Shown piece by piece: positions 41,784 through 51,038 of a stretch of 64,000 bases of DNA. Every line of letters starts with the position of its first letter. Position 1 is the first letter of the stretch. Below the pieces are notes generated by a model, which was not told the DNA's origin, made no database searches, and saw only the letters and a list, made by a program, of their open reading frames with translations. The stretch is from DATFNI01 sp963712305 (lineage in GTDB: Bacteria > Bacteroidota > Rhodothermia > Balneolales > DATFMH01). Where the stretch lies: NCBI GenBank assembly GCA_963712305.1, contig CAVQHI010000003.1, positions 1 through 64,000 on the forward strand. The letters are read 5' to 3'. The translations under genes and the position numbers were made by a program.

Positions 41784-42974
41784 ATGGATTCCTTGTATAA
41801 TAAGGTAAGAACTGCTTTTGAATCACAGTATCATGAAGAGCCGTTACTTATTCGATCTCCTGGCCGTGTGAACCTGATCGGTGAACACACGGATTATAAT
41901 GAAGGATTTGTGCTTCCCGCCGCGATTGATAAAGTGATCGTATTCGGACTTGTGAAAAACAACACCTCTAAAGTCCGGATCTTTTCGGTTGATATGAAAC
42001 AGTCCTTTGAATTTGATATCAGGGCTGAGAAATTTGAGAAATCTAACCTGCACTGGCCTAATTATATTATGGGTGCTGTTGAGCAGTTACTTAAAGCCGG
42101 ACATGATGTTGGCGGATTTGACTGTGCGTTTGGCGGCAACATACCCATTGGTGCAGGATTATCATCGTCTGCGGCCGTAGAAGGCGGATTATTATTTGGC
42201 CTGACCCAACTTTTCGACCTGGATGTCGACCGCCTCACAATGGTAAAGATGGGCGTACGAACAGAGAATGATTTTGTCGGTGTCAACTGCGGCATCATGG
42301 ACCAGTTCATCAACATCTTTGGAGAGGACCATCAGGTTATCAAACTCGACTGCCGCTCTCTTGATTTCGAGCTGGTTCCTTTTGAACGTGATGATGTTCG
42401 CGTTGTTCTGTGCGATACTCAGGTCCGGCGTGAACTGGCATCATCAGAATACAACGTCCGCCGCAAACAATGCGAAGATGGTGTAAAATTATTGAAGAAG
42501 TATGATTCCGGCATTAACAGTCTCCGCGACGTGACCGTCGAACTGCTGCAGGAACACAAAGATGAGTTCGATCCTGTGATATATAAGCGATGTAAATATG
42601 TCGTGGAAGAAAACAACAGGGTCCTTGCTGCATGTGACGATCTGAGCCGTAACGATTTCAAGTCATTTGGCAAACGCATGTTTCAATCGCATGATGGGCT
42701 GAGCAACGAGTACGAAGTAAGCTGTAAAGAACTCGATATACTCGTTGAGGAATCCAGGAAAATGGAGGGAGTTCTTGGTTCACGAATGATGGGAGCGGGC
42801 TTCGGTGGATGTACCATTAATATCGTTGAAGAAAAACACTTGGATACTTTCGAGAAACAGATACAAAAAGAGTACAAAGAGAGGACCGGCAATTCCATCA
42901 AGGTTTATAAAACAAGCATTGATGCCGGAACTGAAGTAGTAACCGAAAGCGAAATAGCGAAGAAACTCGTATAA
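41784..42974 (+). CDS. galK: galactokinase
   Basis: 396-residue GHMP kinase. The galactokinase signature RSPGRVNLIGEHTDYNEGFVLPAAID is at ~24-49, the GHMP ATP motif PIGAGLSSSAAVEGG at ~121-135, CGIMDQFINIFG follows, and the C-terminal motif GSRMMGAGFGGCTINI is present. It phosphorylates alpha-D-galactose at C1 in the cytoplasm, the second step of the Leloir route after the epimerase in this operon. Full length with no anomalies. Confidence 0.96.
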   Translation: MDSLYNKVRTAFESQYHEEPLLIRSPGRVNLIGEHTDYNEGFVLPAAIDKVIVFGLVKNNTSKVRIFSVDMKQSFEFDIRAEKFEKSNLHWPNYIMGAVEQLLKAGHDVGGFDCAFGGNIPIGAGLSSSAAVEGGLLFGLTQLFDLDVDRLTMVKMGVRTENDFVGVNCGIMDQFINIFGEDHQVIKLDCRSLDFELVPFERDDVRVVLCDTQVRRELASSEYNVRRKQCEDGVKLLKKYDSGINSLRDVTVELLQEHKDEFDPVIYKRCKYVVEENNRVLAACDDLSRNDFKSFGKRMFQSHDGLSNEYEVSCKELDILVEESRKMEGVLGSRMMGAGFGGCTINIVEEKHLDTFEKQIQKEYKERTGNSIKVYKTSIDAGTEVVTESEIAKKLV

Positions 42975-42984
42975 CAGCTTATTC

Positions 42985-43020
42985 TCACTACTCTATACTC
43001 ACTACTCTATACTCACTACT
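42985..43020 (+). repeat. short tandem repeat between galK and galT
   Basis: About 2.5 copies of the 14-bp unit TCACTACTCTATAC fill the 57-bp gap between galK and galT. Similar CAATACCCAATA arrays occur at 15433-15468. No terminator structure. Confidence 0.7.
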
Positions 43021-43031
43021 CAAAACTAATT

Positions 43032-44084
43032 ATGGATTTTTCTTTTTCTGATCATCCACATCGGCGATATAATCCTTTAAATGGCGATTGGCTGCAGGTT
43101 TCTCCGCACCGGGCCAAGCGTCCATGGCAGGGTAAGGAGGAAGATACTCCACAGGATTCACGCCCGGATTATGATCCTAAATGTTACCTTTGTCCGGGTA
43201 ATTCAAGAGCTGGTGGAAAAGCAGAAAACCCTAACTATGATTCGACGTTTGTATTTACGAACGACTTCAGTGCTCTTTTGAATGATACGCCGACCGCTGA
43301 TTACAACAAGAAAGATTTGCTCATTGCAAAAGGTGAAGAGGGAATCTGCAGGGTTATCTGTTTCTCCCCCCGTCATAATCTAACACTGCCGGAAATGGAG
43401 ACCAATCAAATCCGCAATGTTGTTGATGTATGGGTTAATGAGTATGAGACTTTAGGGGAGAAGTCGAATATCAATTATGTCCAGATCTTTGAGAATAAAG
43501 GTGCGGTAATGGGGTGCAGCAACCCGCATCCCCATGGCCAGATCTGGGCCCAGCAGACTATCCCGGTCGAGCCAGCTAAAGAACTGCATCAACAGACGGA
43601 ATATCTGAAGAAACACGATCATTGCCTCCTTTGTGATTATCTGAAACTTGAAGGCGATATCCAGGAACGAATTGTCTTGGAGAATGAGTATTTCATGGTT
43701 CTTGTACCTTTTTGGGCGGTATGGCCTTTTGAAACACTCCTCGTATCTAAACGACATTTTGCCCGTTTTACAGATCTTAAAGAGGAAGAAAAGGAAGGAC
43801 TGGCGGATATCATAAGACGTATCACCACACGCTACGATAACCTGTTCAAGATCAGTTTTCCCTATTCCGCTGGTTTTCACCCGGCACCAACAGATGGTAA
43901 AGACCACCCTGAATGGCACTTTCATATGCATTTTTATCCGCCACTCCTGAGGTCTGCAACTGTAAAGAAATTTATGGTTGGATATGAAATGCTGGGCAAT
44001 GCCCAGCGTGACATTACTGCTGAATCGAGTGCGGCTCGGTTGAGGGAGTTATCAGAAGTGCATTACAAGCACCAGAATTCCTGA
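43032..44084 (+). CDS. galT: galactose-1-phosphate uridylyltransferase
   Basis: 350-residue HIT-superfamily enzyme. VSPHRAKRPWQGKEE occurs at ~24-37, and the zinc-site cysteines C51-x2-C54 (CYLCPGN) follow. The active-site segment is NPHPHGQIW at ~157-165 (the second His is the nucleophile), with further histidines in the segment ending HPEWHFHMHFYPP. It converts galactose-1-phosphate plus UDP-glucose to UDP-galactose and glucose-1-phosphate. GalE, needed to regenerate UDP-glucose, is not in the window. Confidence 0.96.
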   Translation: MDFSFSDHPHRRYNPLNGDWLQVSPHRAKRPWQGKEEDTPQDSRPDYDPKCYLCPGNSRAGGKAENPNYDSTFVFTNDFSALLNDTPTADYNKKDLLIAKGEEGICRVICFSPRHNLTLPEMETNQIRNVVDVWVNEYETLGEKSNINYVQIFENKGAVMGCSNPHPHGQIWAQQTIPVEPAKELHQQTEYLKKHDHCLLCDYLKLEGDIQERIVLENEYFMVLVPFWAVWPFETLLVSKRHFARFTDLKEEEKEGLADIIRRITTRYDNLFKISFPYSAGFHPAPTDGKDHPEWHFHMHFYPPLLRSATVKKFMVGYEMLGNAQRDITAESSAARLRELSEVHYKHQNS

Positions 44085-44157
44085 AAACGGCATAAAAGAT
44101 TGATGACGCGTTAATTAATCTTTTATACTCATCCATCTACTATCACCTTATAACGAT

Positions 44158-47007
44158 ATGTTAACAAGGCTATCAGCGAGGTGTCTCATCGGCGGGCACT
44201 CATTCTCATCCGCAATAATCATTTCCTTTCTATTATTTACTGCTTCCGTTGGCAGGTCTCAGAATCGCATCAACATCGATGCTTCCCGTGTGAGCACGCA
44301 CGTGATATCAAATGAGTATCAAATGGGGAATCCGGGCCCTGCAGGTAAGGAGATAAAGGTGAATAACCTGTATCTGACGTTTGGCGGAAAGCCTGAAATA
44401 CCCGTGATGGGTGAAATGCATTACACCCGCGTGCCACGTGATAAATGGCAGGATATCCTGTTGAAGATGAAAGCCAACGGGATCAATGTCATCTCCACCT
44501 ATGTGTTTTGGATCTATCATGAAGAGATCGAAGGACAGTTCGACTGGTCCGGGAACCGGGATTTGAGGGCATTCCTGAAATTGTGCCATAAGGACAGCCT
44601 GTATGTTCTGGCAAGAATTGGTCCCTGGAGCCACGGGGAAGTTCGCAACGGTGGATTTCCGGATTGGCTTCTGCAGAAGAAGTATATCCATCCCCGATCC
44701 AATGATCCGGTTTATCAGCACTATGTGAAACAGTATTTTCGGCAGATTGGCATTCAGATGAAAAATCTAATGTACAAAGACGGCGGACCTGTTATTGGCA
44801 TTCAGCTTGAAAATGAATATTCCGGCGGCAAGAAAGGGGAACAATACATCTCGTGGCTAAAAAATACGGCAATGGCGGATGGAATGGATGCTCCGCTGTA
44901 TGTTGTAACTGGCTGGGGAAATGCATCGGTACCTAAAGACGAAGTTATACCCTTGTGGGGCGGGTATCCGGGGGCACCGTGGAATCCTAATCTCAGTAAA
45001 ATCGTTAACAGCGCAAGTTTCAAATTTGTTGATTTACGAAGTGACGGCGGAATTTTTCAGGGATCTGAAAGAAAAGGTTATTCTGTAAACACAAAAATAT
45101 ATCCTTTCTTTACCGTGGAAATGGGAGTCGGTAATGAAGTAACCTACCACAGACGACCCGTTTTTAACGGAATTGATGGCTTGACAATAGCTATGACACG
45201 CCTCGGGTCAGGTGCCAACATGCTGGGATACTACATGTTTGCAGGTGGCTCTAACCATGTCGGGATGCTGACGTCGCTGCAGGAGGACCGAAAGAATACT
45301 GGTTATTGGAACAGGTATCCGATCATTTCTTACGATTTCCAGGCTGCAATCAAGGAATCCGGTGAACTGGCACCCTCGTATTATCAGGTTAAAAAGCTAC
45401 ACTATTTTCTCAATGAATTTGGGAGTCAGCTGGCTCCCATGATGCCGGTAATTGGTCCCCAGAAAGATCCTCACGAGAAGCTGCTTTATTCAACCCGGGT
45501 AAAAGGCGATTCCGGCTTTCTATTCGCCACCAATTATTACCGGGGATTCAGGAAACCTGTGCAGCGTAACGTTCAGTTTAATATTAGACTTAAACATGAA
45601 CGGATTACCTTCCCACAGAAACCGGTTGATATACCAGACAGCTGCGATATTATCTGGCCGTTTAATTTTCGTTTGAATCACGTCTTAATGAAATATGCGA
45701 CAGCACAGCCTCTCTGTGACATTAAGGATAAAAACGGAACCGACTGGTTCTTTATACAAAACAGGGGCATCGAGCCGGAATTTTCTTTCGATAATACAAC
45801 CGTCTCAAAAATCAGTTCAGATAACGGGACAATCACCCGGAAAAAGAACGAGACAATCATCACAGGTATTCAGCCCGGACTCAATACGGTTATCACCTTA
45901 CTGGATAAACAAGGTAAGACGGACCGCTTGCATATTTTGTCTTCTGAACAGGCGAAACATCTTTGGCTGTTTAAAAACAATGGGCATAAATATCTGCTTT
46001 TCTCACAAGCCAATCTCTACATGGATCACGACCGGCTACATTTGTATGGGAAATCCAATAACATGAAAATCCTGGTACTCGCCGGATCTGTTTCATTGAG
46101 TGACCAGTCAGGCATGATACAACCCATGCAGGATGGACTATATCCCGAATATCAGTTTACGGTACCACAAAAAAATGTCTCTCTGCAACTAACTCCTCAA
46201 CCAATTTTGTCTGATGCAAAATGGCTGAAAGCCTCCGTGGATCAGGTTACCCCCAAAAATCAACTCTGGCATAAATTCTTTCTCAAGGAGTTCAACCTGG
46301 GAAATCCATCGGCTATTACATCAGCTAAAATGATATTGGACACGCAGATACAATGCAGAATGAAGATTAACGATACCTGGTTCAATCAGCCCATATCAAC
46401 AGGTGAGATTGACAAACTGGATATAACCGGGTATGTAAAAAAAGGGGAGAATAGAATTCTGCTTGATTTTCCATTTACAAAAGGAGACTCGTCCTTTGCA
46501 GCTGCCGTCAATATAAATTATGAAAATAGCGATAAGGTTACCTTCTCAACTGATCAGTCGTGGTTGACCTATCGTTCCTATACGTATCCGGCGCCGTGGA
46601 CGAACATCCGGAATTTGCAGAAGCCTGATACAGTGGCCCCAAAGAACATAACTGATCCGGATATTGAGCCGAAGATTTGGACGGTGACCCTTCCTGACGA
46701 CTACATGGATGGATTGAATAACCTTTACCTGCATGTGAACTACGTCGGCGACCGTGCACAGTGCAGACTCCATTACCGACTCATTGCAGACAACTTTAAC
46801 AATGGCACTCCTTGGCACATTGGCCTGAAACGCTTTGGAGATCGCCTGGCGGACCAGCGGCTTATATTTGAAGTTTATCCGCTACACAGGGGATACAAAA
46901 TATACTTCGACCGAAAGCCGAAAAAAGAAGATTTGGGTAAGGCCAGCTTAGTCAACATTCGGGTCATACCGGAATATGCCAAAGACTTGCAGGTTACTAA
47001 TCATTGA
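44158..47007 (+). CDS. large GH35 beta-galactosidase
   Basis: 949 residues with a membrane-like signal (~18-34). The GH35 barrel: acid/base E220 in GIQLENEYSGG, nucleophile E321 in FFTVEMGVGNEVTYHRRP, and GEMHYTRVPRDKWQDILLKMKANGIN near residue 85. Several beta domains occupy ~430-949, typical of multi-domain plant-type/Bacteroidota GH35 proteins. It removes terminal galactose from oligosaccharides released by the GH53 enzymes. It follows galT after 73 bp and precedes GH53, within the same operon. Confidence 0.9.
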   Translation: MLTRLSARCLIGGHSFSSAIIISFLLFTASVGRSQNRINIDASRVSTHVISNEYQMGNPGPAGKEIKVNNLYLTFGGKPEIPVMGEMHYTRVPRDKWQDILLKMKANGINVISTYVFWIYHEEIEGQFDWSGNRDLRAFLKLCHKDSLYVLARIGPWSHGEVRNGGFPDWLLQKKYIHPRSNDPVYQHYVKQYFRQIGIQMKNLMYKDGGPVIGIQLENEYSGGKKGEQYISWLKNTAMADGMDAPLYVVTGWGNASVPKDEVIPLWGGYPGAPWNPNLSKIVNSASFKFVDLRSDGGIFQGSERKGYSVNTKIYPFFTVEMGVGNEVTYHRRPVFNGIDGLTIAMTRLGSGANMLGYYMFAGGSNHVGMLTSLQEDRKNTGYWNRYPIISYDFQAAIKESGELAPSYYQVKKLHYFLNEFGSQLAPMMPVIGPQKDPHEKLLYSTRVKGDSGFLFATNYYRGFRKPVQRNVQFNIRLKHERITFPQKPVDIPDSCDIIWPFNFRLNHVLMKYATAQPLCDIKDKNGTDWFFIQNRGIEPEFSFDNTTVSKISSDNGTITRKKNETIITGIQPGLNTVITLLDKQGKTDRLHILSSEQAKHLWLFKNNGHKYLLFSQANLYMDHDRLHLYGKSNNMKILVLAGSVSLSDQSGMIQPMQDGLYPEYQFTVPQKNVSLQLTPQPILSDAKWLKASVDQVTPKNQLWHKFFLKEFNLGNPSAITSAKMILDTQIQCRMKINDTWFNQPISTGEIDKLDITGYVKKGENRILLDFPFTKGDSSFAAAVNINYENSDKVTFSTDQSWLTYRSYTYPAPWTNIRNLQKPDTVAPKNITDPDIEPKIWTVTLPDDYMDGLNNLYLHVNYVGDRAQCRLHYRLIADNFNNGTPWHIGLKRFGDRLADQRLIFEVYPLHRGYKIYFDRKPKKEDLGKASLVNIRVIPEYAKDLQVTNH

Positions 47008-47079
47008 GAATTCATTAATCGATACCATATAGCGATAATCACTTTTCCATGATTTGATGGTTTTTTTGTAAAATCTTTA

Positions 47080-48180
47080 ATGATAGGGACAATGAGATGT
47101 CATAAGAATACATCTTCAGCCATTTTATTGATCGTTTTATTTGTGCTGCAGACCGCGTTAAACCAAGATCTATTCGCTCAATCAATAGATTCTTCCTCAT
47201 CCGTGCATATTAATTTTGCTGTCGGAGCTGATCTATCATTCCTGAAGAGTGCTGAAGATCATGGGATGGCATTCAAAGACAGCGGCAAGGTAAAACCCGG
47301 ACTTGTTATCTTCCGATCACATGGATATAACTGGATCCGGCTCCGTTTGTTCTATCATCCCACACGACTTCCAAACAATCTCTCGTATACCATTGCGGAG
47401 GCACAGGCCGCCAAAAAACGCGGATTTAAATTTCTCTTAGACTATCATTACGCCGACAGTTGGGCAGATCCGGGTAAACAGCCAACTCCAAAAGCATGGG
47501 AAGGATTGAGACCCAAGATTCTGGTCGATTCGGTATATGCCTACACCCGCAACACGATCGAGGCTTTCCGAAAAGCCGGTGTGATGCCTGATATGGTGCA
47601 AATCGGAAACGAAGTCAGGAATGGGATGTTATGGCCTGAGGGAAGACTTCCAGAACATTGGGACACCTTCGCAAATCTGATTCAAGCCGGTATTAACGGC
47701 GTCGACGCAGGAAAAGGAATGTCGCCGAGACCACTTATCATGATTCATTGTGATCAGGGGGGAAGCTGGTCTGAGACCAAAGCTTTTTATGATAAACTCA
47801 ACTCCTACGGAATCAGGTATGATATAATTGGTCTGTCATATTATCCGTGGTGGCACGGAAACCTGCTGGATCTTCGAAATAATCTGCTGCATATCGTAAA
47901 CTACTACAATAAAGACGTAATCGTTGTTGAAACGGCCTACAACCACGTGCCGGGAGAATATATAAACAAGCCGGCACCCTTTCCGGAAACACCGGTAGGG
48001 CAAAAGGACTACCTGCAGTCACTGGTCAGAACGATTCTCAGTGTATCCAGCACCAAGGTCAAAGGTGTTTTCTGGTGGGAACCGGCGGTTAGCGGTGGAT
48101 TAAGCAGGCGCGGCTACTTCGATAAAGACGGCAATGCACTCCCGGTTATGGATGTGTTTGACAAATACACACATTACTAA
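47080..48180 (+). CDS. GH53 endo-beta-1,4-galactanase
   Basis: 366 residues, signal peptide ~10-34 (LFAQ). GH53 barrel: FAVGADLSFLKSAEDHGMAFKD at the start, YNWIRLRLF, LLDYHYADSWADPGKQ, acid/base E178 in VQIGNEVRNGMLWPEG and nucleophile E284 in VVVETAYNH. GH53 cuts internal beta-1,4-galactosyl bonds of type I arabinogalactan and pectic galactan. It has no type IX sorting tail, so it is probably periplasmic, unlike its paralogue at 51039-52433. Confidence 0.95.
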   Translation: MIGTMRCHKNTSSAILLIVLFVLQTALNQDLFAQSIDSSSSVHINFAVGADLSFLKSAEDHGMAFKDSGKVKPGLVIFRSHGYNWIRLRLFYHPTRLPNNLSYTIAEAQAAKKRGFKFLLDYHYADSWADPGKQPTPKAWEGLRPKILVDSVYAYTRNTIEAFRKAGVMPDMVQIGNEVRNGMLWPEGRLPEHWDTFANLIQAGINGVDAGKGMSPRPLIMIHCDQGGSWSETKAFYDKLNSYGIRYDIIGLSYYPWWHGNLLDLRNNLLHIVNYYNKDVIVVETAYNHVPGEYINKPAPFPETPVGQKDYLQSLVRTILSVSSTKVKGVFWWEPAVSGGLSRRGYFDKDGNALPVMDVFDKYTHY

Positions 48181-48254
48181 TACGAGCAATCAGCATTCAG
48201 CACGCTGATAGCCAAGAGCTGACGGCTAAAGCTGAAAATTACTTATACCTGTAT

Positions 48255-50741
48255 ATGACACGTATGAAACTAAATATATCTCTTTTTACAATCCTTTTTA
48301 TCGGTGCAATACATATTTCCACTCAGGCATCGGCTCAATCGCGGCAACAGCTCTCGATGGACCTTGGATGGAAGTTCAAACTCAATGATACGAAGGGGGC
48401 CGAAAAAAACAACTTCAATGATCAAAACTGGCGGACACTGGACTTGCCGCACGACTGGAGTATCGAGGGAAGCTATTCCAAAGATGCTCCCGGCGGCGGG
48501 AGTTTCGGTTACCTGCCGGCAGGCATCGGCTGGTACCGGAAGCATTTTATGATTCCGGGAAAGCTCTTGAATCGGGAGGTCAAGATTCAGTTTGATGGAG
48601 TATACCAGGATAGCGATGTGTGGATCAACGGTCATCACCTGGGGAATCATCCGTACGGATACACCCCGTTTGTCTATGATTTGACACCGTTTCTAAAGAA
48701 AGGCGGGAATGTAATTGCAGTCCGTGTAAATAATTCCGAACAGCCCAACACCCGCTGGTATTCCGGGTCAGGTATTAACCGAAACGTTTGGATGATCGTT
48801 ACCAGCCACGTACATGTTGCCCATGATGGCGTTTATATCACTACACCCGTCGCCAATTCCGATTCCGGAATCGCGTGTATCCAAACCAAAATCAGGAATG
48901 ATCAGCCTGTCCTGCAAAAAGGATCGTTGACCAGCATTCTGGTCGATGAAGAAGGCAGGGAAGTTGCGAAAGTCACGAAAGATTTTACGGCTAATGGCAA
49001 TAGTAGTGTATCTTTAATCCAGCAAATTAAAGTTGACAAACCGGCATTGTGGTCGCTTCAGTCGCCCGATCTTTACGCGGTTCGATCAAAAATACAGGAA
49101 GCAGGGAAGCAGGTGGATGAAATATCTACCCCTTTCGGCATTCGTGATATCCGGTATGATCTGAACGGCGGCTTCTTTCTGAATGGCAAACACATCAAGA
49201 TGAAGGGAGTTAACCTTCATGAAAATGGCGGCGTGGTAGGTTCTGCCGTTCCGGCGGGTGTCTGGGAACGACGATTGAAAGAATTAAAAGAGATGGGTGT
49301 AAATGCTATCCGAACAGCTCACAACCCACCGGCACCCGAATTTCTGGATCTGTGCGACCGGCTGGGTATGCTGGTTATGGATGAGGCCTTTGATATCTGG
49401 ACAATCGGCAAACGGAAATACGGATATCAACAATATTTCGATGAATGGGGGACTAATGATTTGACTACCATGATATTGCGTGATCGAAATCATCCCTCTG
49501 TAGTATTATGGAGCATTGGTAATGAGATTCCCGACCAGTCGACACCGAAGGGGGCTGAAATTGCGCATAAGCTGATGGACATTTGTCACCGGCTTGATCC
49601 GACCCGGCCCGTAACGAGCGGTAATGACAAGATAGCCGACGACCGTCATCCTACTACGCAGGCGTTTTTACATCAGTTGGATATTGTCGGTTACAACTAC
49701 AACGATCGCTGGCACAGAAGAAGAGAGTTGTTTTACACGCCCGACAAAATAAAATATCCGGATCGAAAGATGATTGGTACGGAAAGTGTTAGTATCTACG
49801 GTATCCGTGGTTATTATTCCCTGGGTAAGAATTCCACGGAAGTCCACCCGAACTACAACTTCAATATGATTCGTTCAGAGCAGTTGTGGAAATTTGTGGC
49901 CACCCACGACTATGTGATCGGCGATTTCATATGGACCGGGATCGACTACCAGGGTGAATCGTTTTGGCCCGGCGTCGATGCCTCGAGTGGGGCACTGGAT
50001 CTGTGCGGGTTCAAAAAGGATGCTTTCTACTTTTATCAAAGTCAGTTCACGGACAAGCCGGTATTGCACTTGTTCCCACACTGGAACTGGACCGGGAGAA
50101 AGGGACAGATAATTCCCGTACTCGCTTATACCAATTGTGATACGGTCTCCCTTTATCTGAATGGGAAATTCTACGGGGAAAAACGACTGGCATTCCCTCG
50201 TCAGGGAACTTCGGGAGGGTGGAACAGTTACGCCAAACCACGCGTACTTCCGACGACCGCCGATTTACACCTGGAATGGGACGTACCGTATGAACCCGGT
50301 GTGTTGAAAGCGGTAGGAAAGAAAGACGGAAAAACTATAATTGATGAAGTAAAAACCACGGATGCGCCGGCCTCCATTCATTTGTCTGTTGATCATAACA
50401 GCATTACAGCAAACGGAAGGGATGTGTCGCATATCAAAGTCGAGATCGTTGACAAGGACGGAAACGTAGTACCGACGGCAGACAATCTGGTTACCTTTGA
50501 TCTGCAAGGTGCGGGCAAGATCATCGGTGTCGGCAATGGTAACCCGTTCGATCATGGTCCGCACAAGGCATCGCAACGGAAAGCCTTTAATGGGTTGTGC
50601 CTGGCCATCATACAGTCATCCCGCAAAGCCGGTACTATCAGAATCAATGCCCGTTCGGATGGCCTGGAAGGGGCAACCGTTGAAATCAAAACCACGCCGG
50701 ATCATGACAGGCCGTATTATTGGGAGGGTGTTTATCAGTGA
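48255..50741 (+). CDS. GH2 beta-galactosidase
   Basis: 828 residues with a signal peptide ending ASAQS. GH2 modules in order: sugar-binding domain (~35-185, WRTLDLPHDWSIEG, DVWINGHHLGNHPYGYTPF), Ig-like domain (~190-295), and TIM barrel (~300-600) with AIRTAHNPPAPEFLDLCD, acid/base E424 in LWSIGNEIPD and nucleophile E510 in MIGTESVSIYG. C-terminal Ig-like domains follow, including SITANGRDVSHIKVEIVDKDGNVVP. It completes galactose release; last gene of the gal operon, convergent with the GH53 that follows. Confidence 0.94.
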   Translation: MTRMKLNISLFTILFIGAIHISTQASAQSRQQLSMDLGWKFKLNDTKGAEKNNFNDQNWRTLDLPHDWSIEGSYSKDAPGGGSFGYLPAGIGWYRKHFMIPGKLLNREVKIQFDGVYQDSDVWINGHHLGNHPYGYTPFVYDLTPFLKKGGNVIAVRVNNSEQPNTRWYSGSGINRNVWMIVTSHVHVAHDGVYITTPVANSDSGIACIQTKIRNDQPVLQKGSLTSILVDEEGREVAKVTKDFTANGNSSVSLIQQIKVDKPALWSLQSPDLYAVRSKIQEAGKQVDEISTPFGIRDIRYDLNGGFFLNGKHIKMKGVNLHENGGVVGSAVPAGVWERRLKELKEMGVNAIRTAHNPPAPEFLDLCDRLGMLVMDEAFDIWTIGKRKYGYQQYFDEWGTNDLTTMILRDRNHPSVVLWSIGNEIPDQSTPKGAEIAHKLMDICHRLDPTRPVTSGNDKIADDRHPTTQAFLHQLDIVGYNYNDRWHRRRELFYTPDKIKYPDRKMIGTESVSIYGIRGYYSLGKNSTEVHPNYNFNMIRSEQLWKFVATHDYVIGDFIWTGIDYQGESFWPGVDASSGALDLCGFKKDAFYFYQSQFTDKPVLHLFPHWNWTGRKGQIIPVLAYTNCDTVSLYLNGKFYGEKRLAFPRQGTSGGWNSYAKPRVLPTTADLHLEWDVPYEPGVLKAVGKKDGKTIIDEVKTTDAPASIHLSVDHNSITANGRDVSHIKVEIVDKDGNVVPTADNLVTFDLQGAGKIIGVGNGNPFDHGPHKASQRKAFNGLCLAIIQSSRKAGTIRINARSDGLEGATVEIKTTPDHDRPYYWEGVYQ

Positions 50742-51038
50742 ACAATGTAAGGATGCACAACGGAATGTCATCCTGCTGTCGATTCCGGTTGTTCCCGGGA
50801 TCGGCTTAGGATCCCGTCAGTAGCTGGTAACGAGCCGTTCGAGTGTCACATTCGTTCCCGAATTCAAACGAGATCCTTCAGCCCGTTGGATCGTTGCCTG
50901 GGATTAAGTTTTGTTGGGGCTTCAGGATGACAAGGATGGTGTTGTGGTATGTCCTGGCGACTGACCCGGATAAGATAGAAGAGGTATAATATGATGTTTT
51001 CTTATACAGTGTCTGTGCCGTCGGACTGGCAGTCCGAC
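50742..51038. other. intergenic region between convergent GH2 and GH53 genes
   Basis: No ORF supported. It carries a dispersed filler sequence (ATGTCATCCTGCTGTCGATT... GGATCCCGTCAGT) and ends with the perfect palindrome GTCGGACTG-G-CAGTCCGAC (51020-51038) directly at the GH53 stop codon, which may act as terminator. Confidence 0.5.
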